From assembly GCA_003427395.1 (NCBI GenBank), contig BFEA01000012.1:2744309-2773177 (forward strand): a stretch of DNA of 28,869 nucleotides, in the 5' to 3' direction. Positions within the stretch are counted from its first letter, which is position 1, and each line of letters begins with the position of its first letter. The DNA is from Chara braunii. Taxonomy: Eukaryota > Streptophyta > Charophyceae > Charales > Characeae. The position numbers were made by a program, and so were the translations under genes. Under the pieces are notes generated by a model. The model saw only the letters and a program-made list of their open reading frames with translations. It made no database searches and was not told where the DNA came from. Of this stretch, positions 18,807-28,367 are shown one piece after another.

Positions 18807-19095
18807 CACGAGGTTCAGAGACTCTTTGCTGTGGGTGTCACTCCCACCGGCTGCCCTTCTAGACCGCATCCAAGATGGTGGTGCTTCCATGGTGTTTTAA
18901 GCAGTAGTGCTCCTGGTGTCGTCTGGAGATTCTGTGAATGTACGCTTGGAGTTCTGGCCACAGTATCCGGGCGAGGAGTCTCAGAGAGTGTTTGCTGTGG
19001 GCGCCATTCCCATGGGCTGCTCTTTTGGAGCACATGGAAGAAGCGGTTGATGTTCAGGGTGTTTTGTGCAGTAGCCCTCCTGGTGTCACGTGAAG
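18807..19095. repeat. Diverged tandem duplication, period about 160 bp
   Basis: Two units share the order GAG..TCAGAGA..TTTGCTGTGGG, TCCCA..GGCTGC, then GGTGTTTT..GCAGTAG..CTCCTGGTGTC, at 18810-18920 and 18972-19087. The shared parts lie in different reading frames, so this is a DNA-level repeat and the open frame across it is unlikely to be a protein. Confidence 0.7.
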
Positions 19096-19544
19096 ATCTT
19101 GCGGTCTTTGGGTGTATGGTACTCTATACGCTCCAGAGGATAGTTAGGAGATGGGGACTGTCTAGCTATGGATTGATAGAGATAGTGGTGACGTGAGTGG
19201 CTTGTTTGGGAGGAATAGAAGTGGCAGTGCTGCCGTGCTTGTGGGCTGACTGGGAGGGCTGGACTAAGCTGCCTCTGGTCGGTGCTTTCTTGCTGGTGGA
19301 GCCTTCTCTGTTAGGTGTGTTGTTTTGTGCCCTTTACCTTTGTTTTTATAGATTGAAAAAACGATATAAATTTGTGCAAGTGTGCTGCTTCGGCGGCAGA
19401 TGGGTGTGTGGGCACTTCCCACTCAACCACGCAAACGTGGGGAACATTGCACCTTCTATTATATTGCTCATCTATTACTTTTTTTTGTTTATGGATGGTT
19501 TGTGATGGTTTGAGGGTGCAATGATAGAGACGAGTTTGGGGATG

Positions 19545-19546
<2 letters not shown>
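19096..19546. other. Unremarkable stretch
   Basis: No gene or repeat recognised. Confidence 0.4.
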
Positions 19547-19612
<66 letters not shown>

Positions 19613-19641
19613 GTCACACACACACACACACACACACACAC
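19547..19641. repeat. (AC)n microsatellite, interrupted
   Basis: CA units run from 19547 to 19610, then GTGT, then CA units to 19641: one of the longest simple arrays here. Confidence 0.95.
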
Positions 19642-20036
19642 AGATTCTGCTTGCTGATTATGGAGGCAACACTGTTTCCTTGGTGGATTGATTCATCTCA
19701 AGCATACTTCATCGTCTACAATAGAGGTCAAGTTGCTGCGACTTTGGACCTAGTCATCTGGGTGGAACGGGGGATGTTGTGGTGAACATTCACAAAACAC
19801 ACACACAGCGTTCAATTTGTTTACTCCGCTTGCCATCTGAACGCATTCGAACATGCGTGTGAGAGGATTGAATGCGCACTTTTGAATGAGAACGCACGCT
19901 CAGGGCGCGTTCAGACGGAAACATAAGCTGGACTGCTCCGCAGCGACAGGTGTATTACGCTGCCTTGTCTGGTACGCTGCACAGTGTGGTGAACGGGTCG
20001 AGAGGAAGTGCATGGAAACGGACTTGTTCGAACCTC

Positions 20037-20742
20037 TGTGTGTGTGTGTGTGTGTGTGTTTGTGTTTTGAATTTTCAGCACAACGGCCCCCATTCCACCA
20101 CGATGAGTAGATCCAAAATCGAAGCAGCTGTAGTCCTATTGCATAGTCTGTAGAGAACGAAACACGTTCTGAGTTGAGACAATCCAACAATGGAACAGTT
20201 TTACCTCTATAGCATGCAACATGGAGCACAAGTTGAATAGAATAGATCTGTTTAAATTCCTTTCTTAACTATGTGCCCAGCCTTATACGTGAGAGGCATA
20301 GGAAAAGCAGAACTGCAAGAATAAATGAAAGGGGCACCCTAAACTTCCCAAAGGCTGGGCACATTGATTGTGGTTGAGCGCCAGCTGTTCACATCCCCGT
20401 GTGCCTTATCAGCAAACTTGCACATTATGAAAGGAGGCAGAGTGAAGGGGGAGGTATACGCCTGTTCATTTTACTTCAGATCTTGACGATGCTCATCCGT
20501 ATGCATTTACCAGTAGCACAGAGGGGAAGGGCTACGAAGGGGTAAAGATAAGACAGGGCCTAGGAGGCGGAGTTCAATAGGGAGTGAGGGGCAGTGGAAG
20601 GCGTAAAGGGTAGGGGGGGGGAAAGAGGGTAGGGGAGGAAGTGGAGTGTCGAAGGACAGGATAAAAGTATGAGAAACTTGACAGGATTCTAAATACTCAC
20701 CGCTGGAGCAAACTACTCTAGAATGGCACAAGAGGCCAGTCG
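20037..20742. repeat. Composite dispersed repeat, copy A
   Basis: Order of blocks: (TG)n; block 1 (CAGCACAACGGCCCCCATTCC... to ...TTTCTTAACT, 20077-20268); an inverted segment (20271-20365); block 2 (GCGCCAGCTGTTCACATCCC...GGAGGTATA, 20380-20485); block 3 (GATGCTCATCCGTATGCATT...GAGGCCAGTCGC, 20489-20742). Blocks 1 and 2 recur at 20790-21197, and block 3 at 22706-22960. There is no coding potential. Confidence 0.9.
20271..20365. repeat. Inverted segment bounded by 14-bp inverted repeats
   Basis: ATGTGCCCAGCCTT (20271) and AAGGCTGGGCACAT (ending about 20365) are perfect inverted repeats. The DNA between them is the reverse complement of the corresponding part of copy B (about 20992-21071), for example GGGGCACCC..TTATTCTTGC words in opposite order, while the flanks on both sides are collinear. 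Confidence 0.85.
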
Positions 20743-20778
<36 letters not shown>

Positions 20779-21226
20779 TTTGGATTTCCAGCACAACGGC
20801 CCCCATTCCGCGAGGATGAGTAGGTCCAAAATCGAAGCAGCTTTAGTCCTACTGCAGAGTCTGCAGAGAACGAAAACACACTCTGAGTTGAGACAATCCA
20901 ACAATGGAACCGTTTGACCTCTATAGCGTGCAACATGGAGCACAAGTTGCATAGATCTGTTTAAATTCATTTCTTAACTGTGTTTACTTTGGCTTTCTTT
21001 GGGGTGCCCCTTTCATTTATTCTTGCAGTTCCCCGCTTTTCCAATGCCTCTCACCGAGTCTCACGTATAAGACTGGCCATATTGATTGTGGTTGGGCGCC
21101 AGCTGTTCACATCCCGGTGTGCCTTATCAGCAAACTTGCACATTATGAAAGGAGGCAGAGTAGAGGGGGAGGTATACTCCTGTTCATTTTACTTAGATCT
21201 TCAGCTTATCTTTTGCCTGTTCTCCC
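20743..21226. repeat. Composite dispersed repeat, copy B
   Basis: (TG)n at 20743-20776, then block 1, the segment in the opposite orientation, and block 2 up to ACTTAGATCTTCAGC; it ends against the poly(T) of a retroelement tail at 21227. Identity to copy A is roughly 90% in the collinear blocks by eye. Confidence 0.9.
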
Positions 21227-21345
21227 TTTTTTTTTTTTTTTTTTTTTTTTTGTTGTTGTTGGAAAGACGTGCTCCAATCTATTCGTGGGGAGCAGCACGT
21301 GCTTGGAATCGGGCCCAGCGTACGAACAAATTGAGGTTTCGAGTC
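21227..21345 (-). mobile_element. Poly(A)-ended retroelement 3' end, copy 2
   Basis: A 25-base T run (21227-21251) is followed by GTGCTCCAATCTATTCGTGGGGAGCAGCAC and CGGGCCCAGCGT, the same core as at 15736 and 26038. It is short, consistent with a 5'-truncated insertion. Confidence 0.7.
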
Positions 21346-21519
21346 CATTACCCGGCTTCGGCTTGAGGCTATCCTCCAAGATCATGAACAAACTACAGAA
21401 AACTGGGATAGATGATGAGAAAATTATGAATGCTTTTTTAGGATCGCTAAACCCCTCCTGAAATCCACTGCAATTCTCCAAACGCTGAAGTATCTAAGGG
21501 ATTTCCAACAGATCATGAC

Positions 21520-21562
21520 AAAGCTCACCAAAGCTGACTTAAACTCAGCTTTGGTGAGCTTT
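21520..21562. repeat. Perfect 18-bp hairpin
   Basis: AAAGCTCACCAAAGCTGA and its exact complement flank a 7-base loop (21538-21544). An extra GGTGAGCTTT copy follows directly. Confidence 0.95.
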
Positions 21563-21721
21563 GGTGAGCTTTGTTGGCCTCACGCCCCCTATCCGGTTGG
21601 TTACATAGCAACGAGACTCACTCCAGCTCCGACGAGTGTCGTCCTGTGTCAGCAACCCCCAGCTGTCCCTTAGGATGCCCCCGCATAGCATTCCCAGATC
21701 TCTCGCCCTGTGATGACAAAA

Positions 21722-22190
21722 GGATGATGATGGTGCTAATGACGAGCCACCTTTGGTGATAACCTAATGATGATGATGATAAAGGTGAGCAGCGCCCTAT
21801 GACGACGAGCTTCGCCAACAGTGCCCTATGATGGTGAACTATTGATGATGGTAATGATACTGACGCAATGATAATGATGATGCTGATAACGAACAGCCCC
21901 AGCGGCGCCCTATGAAGACAAACTGACGATGATGATCATCATGATGAGCAGCGTCGATAATGACGCAACCCACGCCTTGATGTTCATGATGAGCGGCACC
22001 CTGATGATGATGATGGTGTTGACTTACCACGCCCTGTTGATGATGATGATGATGATGGTCACAATGACCAATGACGAGCAGCACCCTGATGATGATGACG
22101 AACCCTGACTGTGATGATGGTGTCGAACCGCGCCCTGTTGATGACGATGCTGATGATGCAGCGCCCTGATTATGCTGACACACCCACTTC
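21722..22190. repeat. (GAT)n-rich minisatellite with GCGCCCT words
   Basis: Clusters of GATGAT are separated by AGCAGCGCCCT/CACCCTGATG units over about 470 bp. The His-rich minus-strand frame is a by-product. Confidence 0.85.
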
Positions 22191-22238
22191 CTCATGATTG
22201 CAGTCGCCACTGCACTCACACTTCAGTTTACCAAGGGC

Positions 22239-22475
22239 TGACTCCACTGTACTCCACAGGCATAGAGGTAACCAACGGCTCTAAGCCCATATGCTGCTTG
22301 CAAAAATGAAGCAGCAACAAAATGACTCCAGTGTACTCTACAGGCATAGAGGTAACCAACGGCGCTTGCAAAAATGCAGCAGCAACGAAATGACTCCACT
22401 GTACTCCACAGGCATAGAGGTAACCAACGGCTCTAAGCCCATATGCCGCTTGCAAAAATGCAGCAGCAACGAAGT
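22239..22475. repeat. Triple tandem repeat, 84/68/84 bp
   Basis: TGACTCCACTGTACTCCACAGG starts at 22239, 22323 and 22391. The middle unit lacks 16 bp (CTCTAAGCCCATATGC-type) present in the outer two. Each unit ends with GCTTGCAAAAATG-AGCAGCAAC. Confidence 0.95.
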
Positions 22476-22689
22476 GCAACGTGGAACTCCCAAAAGAAAA
22501 AAAGCCAATGGGAGTCTGTCCATCCGCCACATCAGCTTGTGACGTGGCTTGGACAAGCGCCTCCGGTCACCTGCGTGTGCGCAAAGGGACTGGTTGAGAG
22601 AAGACATGGCCACTGTCGCCGCCGCACTCCCTCACCATGGCCCACGTGTGCGATGTCACAACCCATGCCGGACGGTCCTTAATGATCGC

Positions 22690-22960
22690 TTTTGTCTGTT
22701 CTCTTGATGATGCTCATCCGTATGCATTTACCAGTGGCACAGAGGGGAAGGTAGGAAGGGGTTAAGGGTAAGGCAGGGGCTAGGAGGCGGAGTTCAATAG
22801 CGACAAAGGGCAGGGGAAGGGGTGAAGGGTAGGGGGGGGGGAAGAGGGTAGGGGAGGAAGTGGAGTGGCGAAGGACAGCATAAAATATGAGAAACTTGAC
22901 AGGATTCTGAATACTCACCGCTGGAGCAAACTACTCTAGAATGGCACAAGAGGCCAGTCG

Positions 22961-22997
<37 letters not shown>
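22690..22997. repeat. Composite dispersed repeat, copy C (block 3 only)
   Basis: TTGTCTGTTCTCTTGATGATGCTCATCCGTATGC through the G-rich middle to GAGGCCAGTCGC, then (TG)n at 22961-22997. It matches 20489-20776 closely, but the sequence after the TG run differs from copy B. Confidence 0.9.
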
Positions 22998-23001
<4 letters not shown>

Positions 23002-23405
23002 GACTAATGGCAAGAACAACGCCTTTTTCGGCATGGTTACAGATTTATCATCATTGAAACAGTTTTACCATCTGACCTTCATCATTTGCTAAAGTTCACA
23101 CAACAGAAACTGCTTTTTGAGATAAATAAAAATGTGCGTATCAAAATTTAGAACTTGTCGACAAATCTTGGAAAATGTTTGGCAAACAGAAAAACTTACT
23201 CTGGCTCCCAGACGTGTAGATTAAGAATTGAAACAACCTTGCCTTCCGATGTCATCTTTTATTAGGATAATGTTGACATGAAACGGCTGTTTCACGATTG
23301 TCTCCTGAGCTGTTAGAGGTCTCCTGAGTGGTTCGAGGCCAAGGCCCCCGACTACTTGAGCAGTGGCTGCTCGCACACCTGTTTGGCTGTAGGCTTGCTT
23401 GCAGT
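22998..23405. other. Unremarkable stretch
   Basis: No gene or repeat recognised on either strand. Confidence 0.4.
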
Positions 23406-23600
23406 TTCATTTTGTCTGTTCTCTTGGTTAAGGTCATTCGTATCCATTTATTGGTTCCGCACAGGGAGAGAGGTCTGACCTCTTGGTTATGCTCTGTGGT
23501 ATGCCTTTGACAGTTCTGCAGGGAGTGAGAGGGGGAAGGGGAGACGGACAAGGAAAAGGAAAGGGAAAGGGAAAGGGAAAGGGAGGGAATAAGCAAGGAG
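23406..23600. repeat. Diverged relative of block 3 and (GGAAA)n tract
   Basis: TTGTCTGTTCTCTTGGTTAAGGTCATTCGTATCCATTTA resembles the head of block 3 (22688). A purine tract of AAAGGG units lies at 23541-23588. Confidence 0.65.
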
Positions 23601-23640
23601 AGAAGAAGAAAAGGTTGAAAAAAAAGAAGAAAAACAACAC

Positions 23641-24280
23641 TCACCTCGACAGCCCTTCTTCCTGGTGCTGAAGTGAAAGGTGATTGCCAAGTAAGACACG
23701 TAGGAGCGAGCAATTGTTGCCTTCTTCGATGGAGGAACAGGTGTTGCGTTTAGTGCGTGCCCGCCTCTGCGGATTGGGTAGGACTGGTTTCCGTGTGGCC
23801 TTCATGGCCTGCAGAAGCACAACGTCCTCACAGTTACAGTTCTGCACTGGATGGTAGCTGCAGAATCTTCTACTGGTACGTGGACTACTGTTTGGACTGA
23901 CGGATTAACTAGTTTGGACCGATACAAAGGAAGATGCTGCGATATTGAACCTGTTGCTGGTGAAGAGAATCAGTATATTGCATATGTTGCGTTGTGGCAC
24001 TGACAAACATCACAGAGGAGAGCCTGTTCGGCTTCCAAATGCCAGGGAACACGGAGTGTAGGCACTTCACTTTAAGCCCATCGCTACAAAGAGGATATTG
24101 CATCTGGCCATGATCTGGGTCATGAACCGTTTGACCCTTGTTGGATGAAGACTGCCCGCAAGCAACAACACAAGCAGAAGATGGTAGCAGGCAACGACTC
24201 TGCGAAGCAAACTGGAGATGCTGCTAGGACCACCCAACGACACAATGGCAAGAGGCAAGCGGATGCACACGCGATTATTG
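23641..24280. other. No gene recognised
   Basis: Ordinary-looking sequence, with short open frames on both strands that show no motif. Confidence 0.4.
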
Positions 24281-24283
24281 TCA

Positions 24284-24493
24284 CTTCGCCATATTTGTGT
24301 TAATTCAGTCCAAACTAGATTATTGTCACTTCGCCATAAACACTGTTGTTGCTTATGCAGCCCGTTCTTTGTTAGCCTTGCCATGTATAGCAGTCATGAT
24401 TAAAATCCAGAACTGAAACATTATGAGCACACGAACACTGTTGTTTGCTTATGCAGCTCCCTTTCTTTCTTAACCTTGCTAGGTATTGTCACA
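24284..24493. repeat. Imperfect short tandem repeats
   Basis: GATTATTGTCACTTCGCCATA occurs at 24283 and 24320; ACACTGTTGTT-GCTTATGCAGC with TTAGCCTTGCCA/TTAACCTTGCTA occurs at about 24339 and 24434. Confidence 0.8.
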
Positions 24494-24629
24494 TTCCTAT
24501 GAACTAAAAGAGTGCGCGAACTGTGCGAAACAAAGGATACAACTGAAAACACACGTCACAAACACGTAGAGCACACTGAAACCATCCAGTTTTTCTCGTT
24601 CTTCTTTTATCTCGTCCTTCACCGTGTCT

Positions 24630-25560
24630 CTCACGTACAAGGCTTGGGACTTTCATGAAGCTGAGGGCGAGCAGCCCACATCCCTGTGTGCTGTAACGGC
24701 TCGCTTGTACGCGGTGACAAAGAGGCAGAGTAAAGGGGAGTAAACACAATGAAGAGAAATGGATTGAAAGGTAGAAGTCCAAAAACAAGGAAAAAAAAAA
24801 GAAGAAAAGAAAAGAAAAGAAAACAAGGAACAACACAAGGAGAGAAAGGTAAAGTAAGGAGTGTTGAATGAAGATGAAAGAAGTCATCTTCTTTTTTTTT
24901 GTATCAAAACAAAGACCATTTGTCGTTGATTACCCAAATCGCCGATTTTGTCAAAATCAATGCGGCAGAGGCTCGCCAGCACTTTCGTCGTTCGTGAACA
25001 GAAAGGATAAGAAAAGGCTTGAACGACCAGTACTTGGCCCGGCTATCGATGCCGAGCCTGAATATGCCCTGTGTGCCGTTTCGTACCGACCCACCCCTGT
25101 GTGCCGTTTCGTGCCGACCCGCCCGCGAAACAGAAAAAAATGTTTTGGCTGGCGCTGTCAACCTTCCAGGTCCGGTACCCCGGGCCTCCGAAACTTGCGG
25201 GTCGTTAAGGACAATGCCCCGCGCCCGACATATGGGCCAACTACTGGTGGTTTAAGAATCAGTCCAGAGGACATACATTGTGAGGATGAGGTGGCTGAAC
25301 GCATGGAAGACCTAGCTGAGCATTCTTTGTACTACGGTTGCCATGACAGCTGGCCTTGAGCATGCCCACCATACACCCCCTACAAAAAAAAAAGAAGAGC
25401 ATGCCTATAATATACGCCCTACAAATGCCATATCAATTGCAGACCAAGATGAAGGAAGAACGGTCACCGCAAAAGACCATGCTTGCAGTATAGGGCTCGT
25501 GGATGCAAAACGGACATACAGTGTCCAGATGCTGTGGGTGCCTGCAGATAAGATCTGAAG
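24630..25560. repeat. Long dispersed repeat, copy 1 (contains an inserted TTAA element)
   Basis: The left part (CTCACGTACAAGGC...CACATCCCTGTGTGC...AAAGAGGCAGAGTAAAGGGGAG) is a relative of block 2. The right part has GGATAAGAAAAGGCTT (25005), GAGGACATACATTG (25267), CACCATACAC (25367) and CAGACCAAGATGAAGGAAGAACGG (25440) in order, all matched in copy 2 at 26772-27125. The open frame 24868-25359 spans the inserted element and is unlikely to be a gene. Confidence 0.8.
25023..25251. mobile_element. 229-bp TIR element inserted at TTAA (MITE-like)
   Basis: The ends ACGACCAGTACTTGGCCC and GGGCCAACTACTGGTGGT are inverted repeats (about 23 bp including the flank, 3 mismatches), flanked by TTGA (25019-25022) and TTAA (25252-25255). 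The related copy 2 has a single TTAA at this site without the element (26785-26790 region). Inside, a GTGTGCCGTTTCGT-ACCGACCC word pair is duplicated. No transposase is encoded. TTAA duplication is typical of piggyBac-type elements; the family assignment is inference. Confidence 0.7.
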
Positions 25561-26037
25561 GAGGGTCCTTTACACTCACAACAGATTCACAAACCTCACA
25601 GATTCACCAACCACGTCGTTCTAAGGAGGGACTTAGACTGAGATGATGATGGTGACAGCTGAGTCTAACAATGTTGGTAGGTGTGCGAACTTTAAGGAGA
25701 AGGTCGCAGAGTGTTGGTGTATTGTCTAGGTTCTGCATGGGGCGAGAGGAACGATCTTCGCCATAAAAGTCGTTGCAGACGGTTTGGTGTGGCAGGAAAA
25801 GAGCATCAATATGTAAGAAACAGTCACATCAGTCATGGCATGGACGAGGCATGAACAATGGCCCATGTCATGGCCAGGTCCATGCACAATGCAAGCAGAG
25901 ATGTGAGATGGAGAATGAAACCACCCACCTGCTCGAGCATTGCATCGATCACGCCTGCTGCGTAACTGTGTCCACGTATCTACAAACTGAAAGAGCGCAC
26001 TTAGCGAAACAAACGACAAAAATACACAACACAATTT
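25561..26037. other. No gene recognised
   Basis: The stretch is ordinary except for a local GGCATGGAC/CCATGTCATGGCC cluster near 25836-25885. Confidence 0.4.
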
Positions 26038-26195
26038 TATTTTATTTTATTTTTTTTTTGAAAAAATCACCCACCAAGTTTGCTAGGAGTGATGGTATGC
26101 CCCATCACCCCTAGCAATTTGGTTTGTGGCTCCAATCTATTGGTGGGGAGCAGCACCTGCTGGAAAGCGGGTCCAGCGTCCCTCATACAACGAGA
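26038..26195 (-). mobile_element. Poly(A)-ended retroelement 3' end, copy 3
   Basis: TTTTATTTTATTTTATTTTTTTTTT is the complement of an A-rich tail. It is followed by a GCTAGGAGTGATGG..CCATCACCCCTAGC hairpin (26081-26116) and the shared core GGCTCCAATCTATTGGTGGGGAGCAGCACCTGCTGG. The minus-strand frame reads GPAFQQVLLPTNRLE, as in the other two copies. Confidence 0.7.
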
Positions 26196-26589
26196 ATAAT
26201 GTCTTGTTGAAGAATATAACCATGTGACAAATGAGCTGAGACCTGCCTCTTCAGTCCGCTGAGGACTGCCAGATATACCCATACATTTCTAGCCTGCCTA
26301 TGCTCAGAGAATAGTTACGATAACAATTATTGTTGATTTCTGATGTAGGCTGCGTGCCCAAACCATTGGTTGTCTACTATAGCCATAGCTGAAGGCGGGA
26401 ATAAATCTGAGAAGTCCTCTGGGGACCTCAAATGAGTGCCTTGTTGAGTTGTCATCCATTCATTCATGAAAAATGAGTTGAAAATCCCTCTCAAAGGGGG
26501 CAACAGTACCCTCTCCCCCTGGCCATGACACATGACCCAAAACCCCCTCCATTAGCCCCCCCAACAGTCAGCGAGTCTTTTGAGAATTG

Positions 26590-27130
26590 TAGAATTGTAT
26601 TATGAATATCCATGGTGGCCCATTTGTATGTCGTGAGAAAGAGGTAAAGGGGAGGGGATAAAACATAGAGAAGAGGGGAAGACAAAGCAAAGGAAGATAA
26701 ATGGAAATAATTATTATGGGAAGCCTAGGTGAGGACTGTGGAATGAACTTAAAAGACGAAAGCAAAAGAACGGATAAGAAAAGGCTTAAGAGGCAATCTG
26801 TCCTTGACGACAGAGAGGACATACATTGTAACTATGAGGTGGATGAGCACATGGAAGATGTAGAGGAGTTTTGTCAGGACAACAGCTGTCACGACGACAG
26901 AGAGGACATACATTGTAACGATGAGGTGGATGAGCACATGGAAGATGTAGAGCTGTCACGACAGCTCGCATTGAGCGTGATCACCATACACTCTCGACAA
27001 GTGGCATGTTGATAGTCAGACCAACAGGAAGGGAGGACGGGCACCAGAAAAGATCATGCATTTAGTGTAACGCCCATGGCCGCGAAATGGAGGTATAGTG
27101 ATTGGATGCAGAGGGTGTCTGTAGTCGTGA
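26590..27130. repeat. Long dispersed repeat, copy 2 (empty site)
   Basis: It holds GAGAAAGAGGTAAAGGGGAG (26635), GGATAAGAAAAGGCTTAAG (26772), GAGGACATACATTG (twice), CACCATACAC (26981) and CAGACCAACAGGAAGGGAGGACGG (27018) in the same order as copy 1 but without the TTAA element. The reading frame 26701-27012 (KKRLKRQSVL, then EDIHC-type repeats) is partly shared with copy 1 (KKRLERPVL, EDIHCEDEV); this might reflect an old coding sequence, but I cannot identify one. Confidence 0.75.
26806..26970 (+). repeat. 87-bp in-frame tandem duplication
   Basis: GACGACAGAGAGGACATACATTG starts at 26806 and 26893. The unit translates to 29 residues (DDREDIHCNYEVDEHMEDV...). Only one unit is present in copy 1 of the parent repeat. 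Confidence 0.95.
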
Positions 27131-27296
27131 ACGGAGGGACAGTCCTCAGTCCTCCGCACACAAGTGGATGCAGAGACCATGTCGTTTTAGCGATTGTGAT
27201 ACAGACGATAGCGGCTACAGAAGAGTGTACGACTGTTTGTAATTGTGCAAAGGAGAGAGTTGCAAAGTTTTGGTACATTGCGCAATTGTGCAAAGG

Positions 27297-27496
27297 AGAA
27301 ATCTGCACGCCAAATTTTGCCGAGCCGGCCGACCCCCTGCACGCCAAGTTTTGCGGAACCGCCGCGGCGCCGTTTCGACTTTGTTTTGGCTGGCACTTCC
27401 AGCCATTGAGGTCTGGTACCCCGAAACCCGGAAGTTGCGGGCTGTTAACGACAATGGCCTGCGGGCGATGTATGGGCCAAGTACTGGTGGTTTAAG
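27297..27496. mobile_element. Second, left-truncated copy of the TTAA element
   Basis: TTTTGGCTGGC...GGTCTGGTACCCCG..GTTGCGGG..GTTAA.GACAATG..GGGCCAAGTACTGGTGGTTTAAG matches 25143-25256. The right inverted-repeat end and TTAA (27492-27495) are intact. The left end is not found; instead an AATTGTGCAAAGGAGA tandem pair (27240, 27283) abuts. Confidence 0.7.
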
Positions 27497-27716
27497 AAAC
27501 AAAAGGCCTCGCTCCAGTACAGAACAACACTTCTTATGATCCAGATGCATTCGAAATCATGCTGGACTCCTCCGAATGCATTCTAGTTCAGAAAGGCGTC
27601 CAAATGATGTAGAGTGTTGAGTATTGGAGCGAGGCCCAAACAATGACAATAATGAAAAGAAGAGGAACTTGCCAGACGGCGAACAAAATGAAACCATATG
27701 CCCAACAATATGAAAC

Positions 27717-27891
27717 CAGGGGCCTGGTCCCATTAGTAAAGAGGGATTGGATTTAATTCCCTGAATGTGGAGGTGTCTGTGGAGAGATGCAGAAAATTGA
27801 GATTGATCTGATTTTCTGCATCTCTGCACACACCACATCCAGATTCAGGAATTAAATCCAATCCTCTTTGCTGAAGGGACCAGGCCCAGAG
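27717..27891. mobile_element. 175-bp foldback element (long hairpin)
   Basis: Arms of about 80 bp (27717-27796 and 27810-27891) pair with roughly 85% match around a 13-base loop. The left arm runs GGGCCTGGTCCC...GGATTGGATTTAATTCC...AGATGCAGAAAAT. It has no coding capacity. It is either a MITE or a MIRNA-like hairpin; the sequence alone does not decide. Confidence 0.85.
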
Positions 27892-28295
27892 TTGGAGAGT
27901 TCTTTTTGAGTTCTCACGGAGGCAAGCAGTATTCTTCTCTCAAATTCACCTCACACTACCTACCTACATAAGACTATATAGAGGGGACACCTGCAACCAT
28001 AGGGGCCTCGCAAACGAGGAAATTCATTTTGCCCCCCAGGGGATGGGGCCGCCTGTGGGGGTCTGGCTAACGCAAAGACCGAGCATTTTGCCAGTAGCTG
28101 CGCCTCCCTTTCTCATCGTCCCCCACCCCTCGTCGAGTAGCAGCAGACAGCAGAGGCTATGGCCAACACTCTCCCACACACCACACACAACTCACTTGCG
28201 CCCCCACTCACACCCGTGTTGGTCATAGAGCCCGCTAATACCAATCAGGGGTATCCAGAGGACTATCACAGTCCGTTGGCACTAAGTGCGCCGCA
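27892..28295. other. No gene recognised
   Basis: C-rich, with CACACACCACACACAAC-like words near 28170; no gene or clear element. Confidence 0.4.
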
Positions 28296-28367
28296 GGCGG
28301 CCATGGGGCTTGAACCCGCAACCTTCTGAATGCCACTTGAGTGCCTAACCAACTGAGCTAGGCCGCT
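28296..28367 (-). repeat. tRNA-like sequence (probable SINE head or decayed tRNA)
   Basis: The minus strand reads GCGGCC-TAGCTCAGTTGGTTAGGCA (A-box), then GGTTGCGGGTTCAAGCCCC (B-box and T-arm), and closes with GGCCGC, giving a 6-bp acceptor stem. The T-arm pairs 4 of 5. The D-stem and anticodon stem are broken, so no reliable anticodon can be given. This looks like a Pol III-derived retroposon or a dead tRNA gene. Confidence 0.6.

Noticed and set aside
18655-19196. 171-codon open frame
   Set aside because: It begins in a TG repeat and crosses two diverged copies of a DNA repeat that lie in different frames, so there is no sign of protein constraint.
24868-25359. 163-codon open frame as a gene
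   Set aside because: It runs through the inserted TTAA element and an oligo(T) stretch, and the parent repeat without the insert has a different product.
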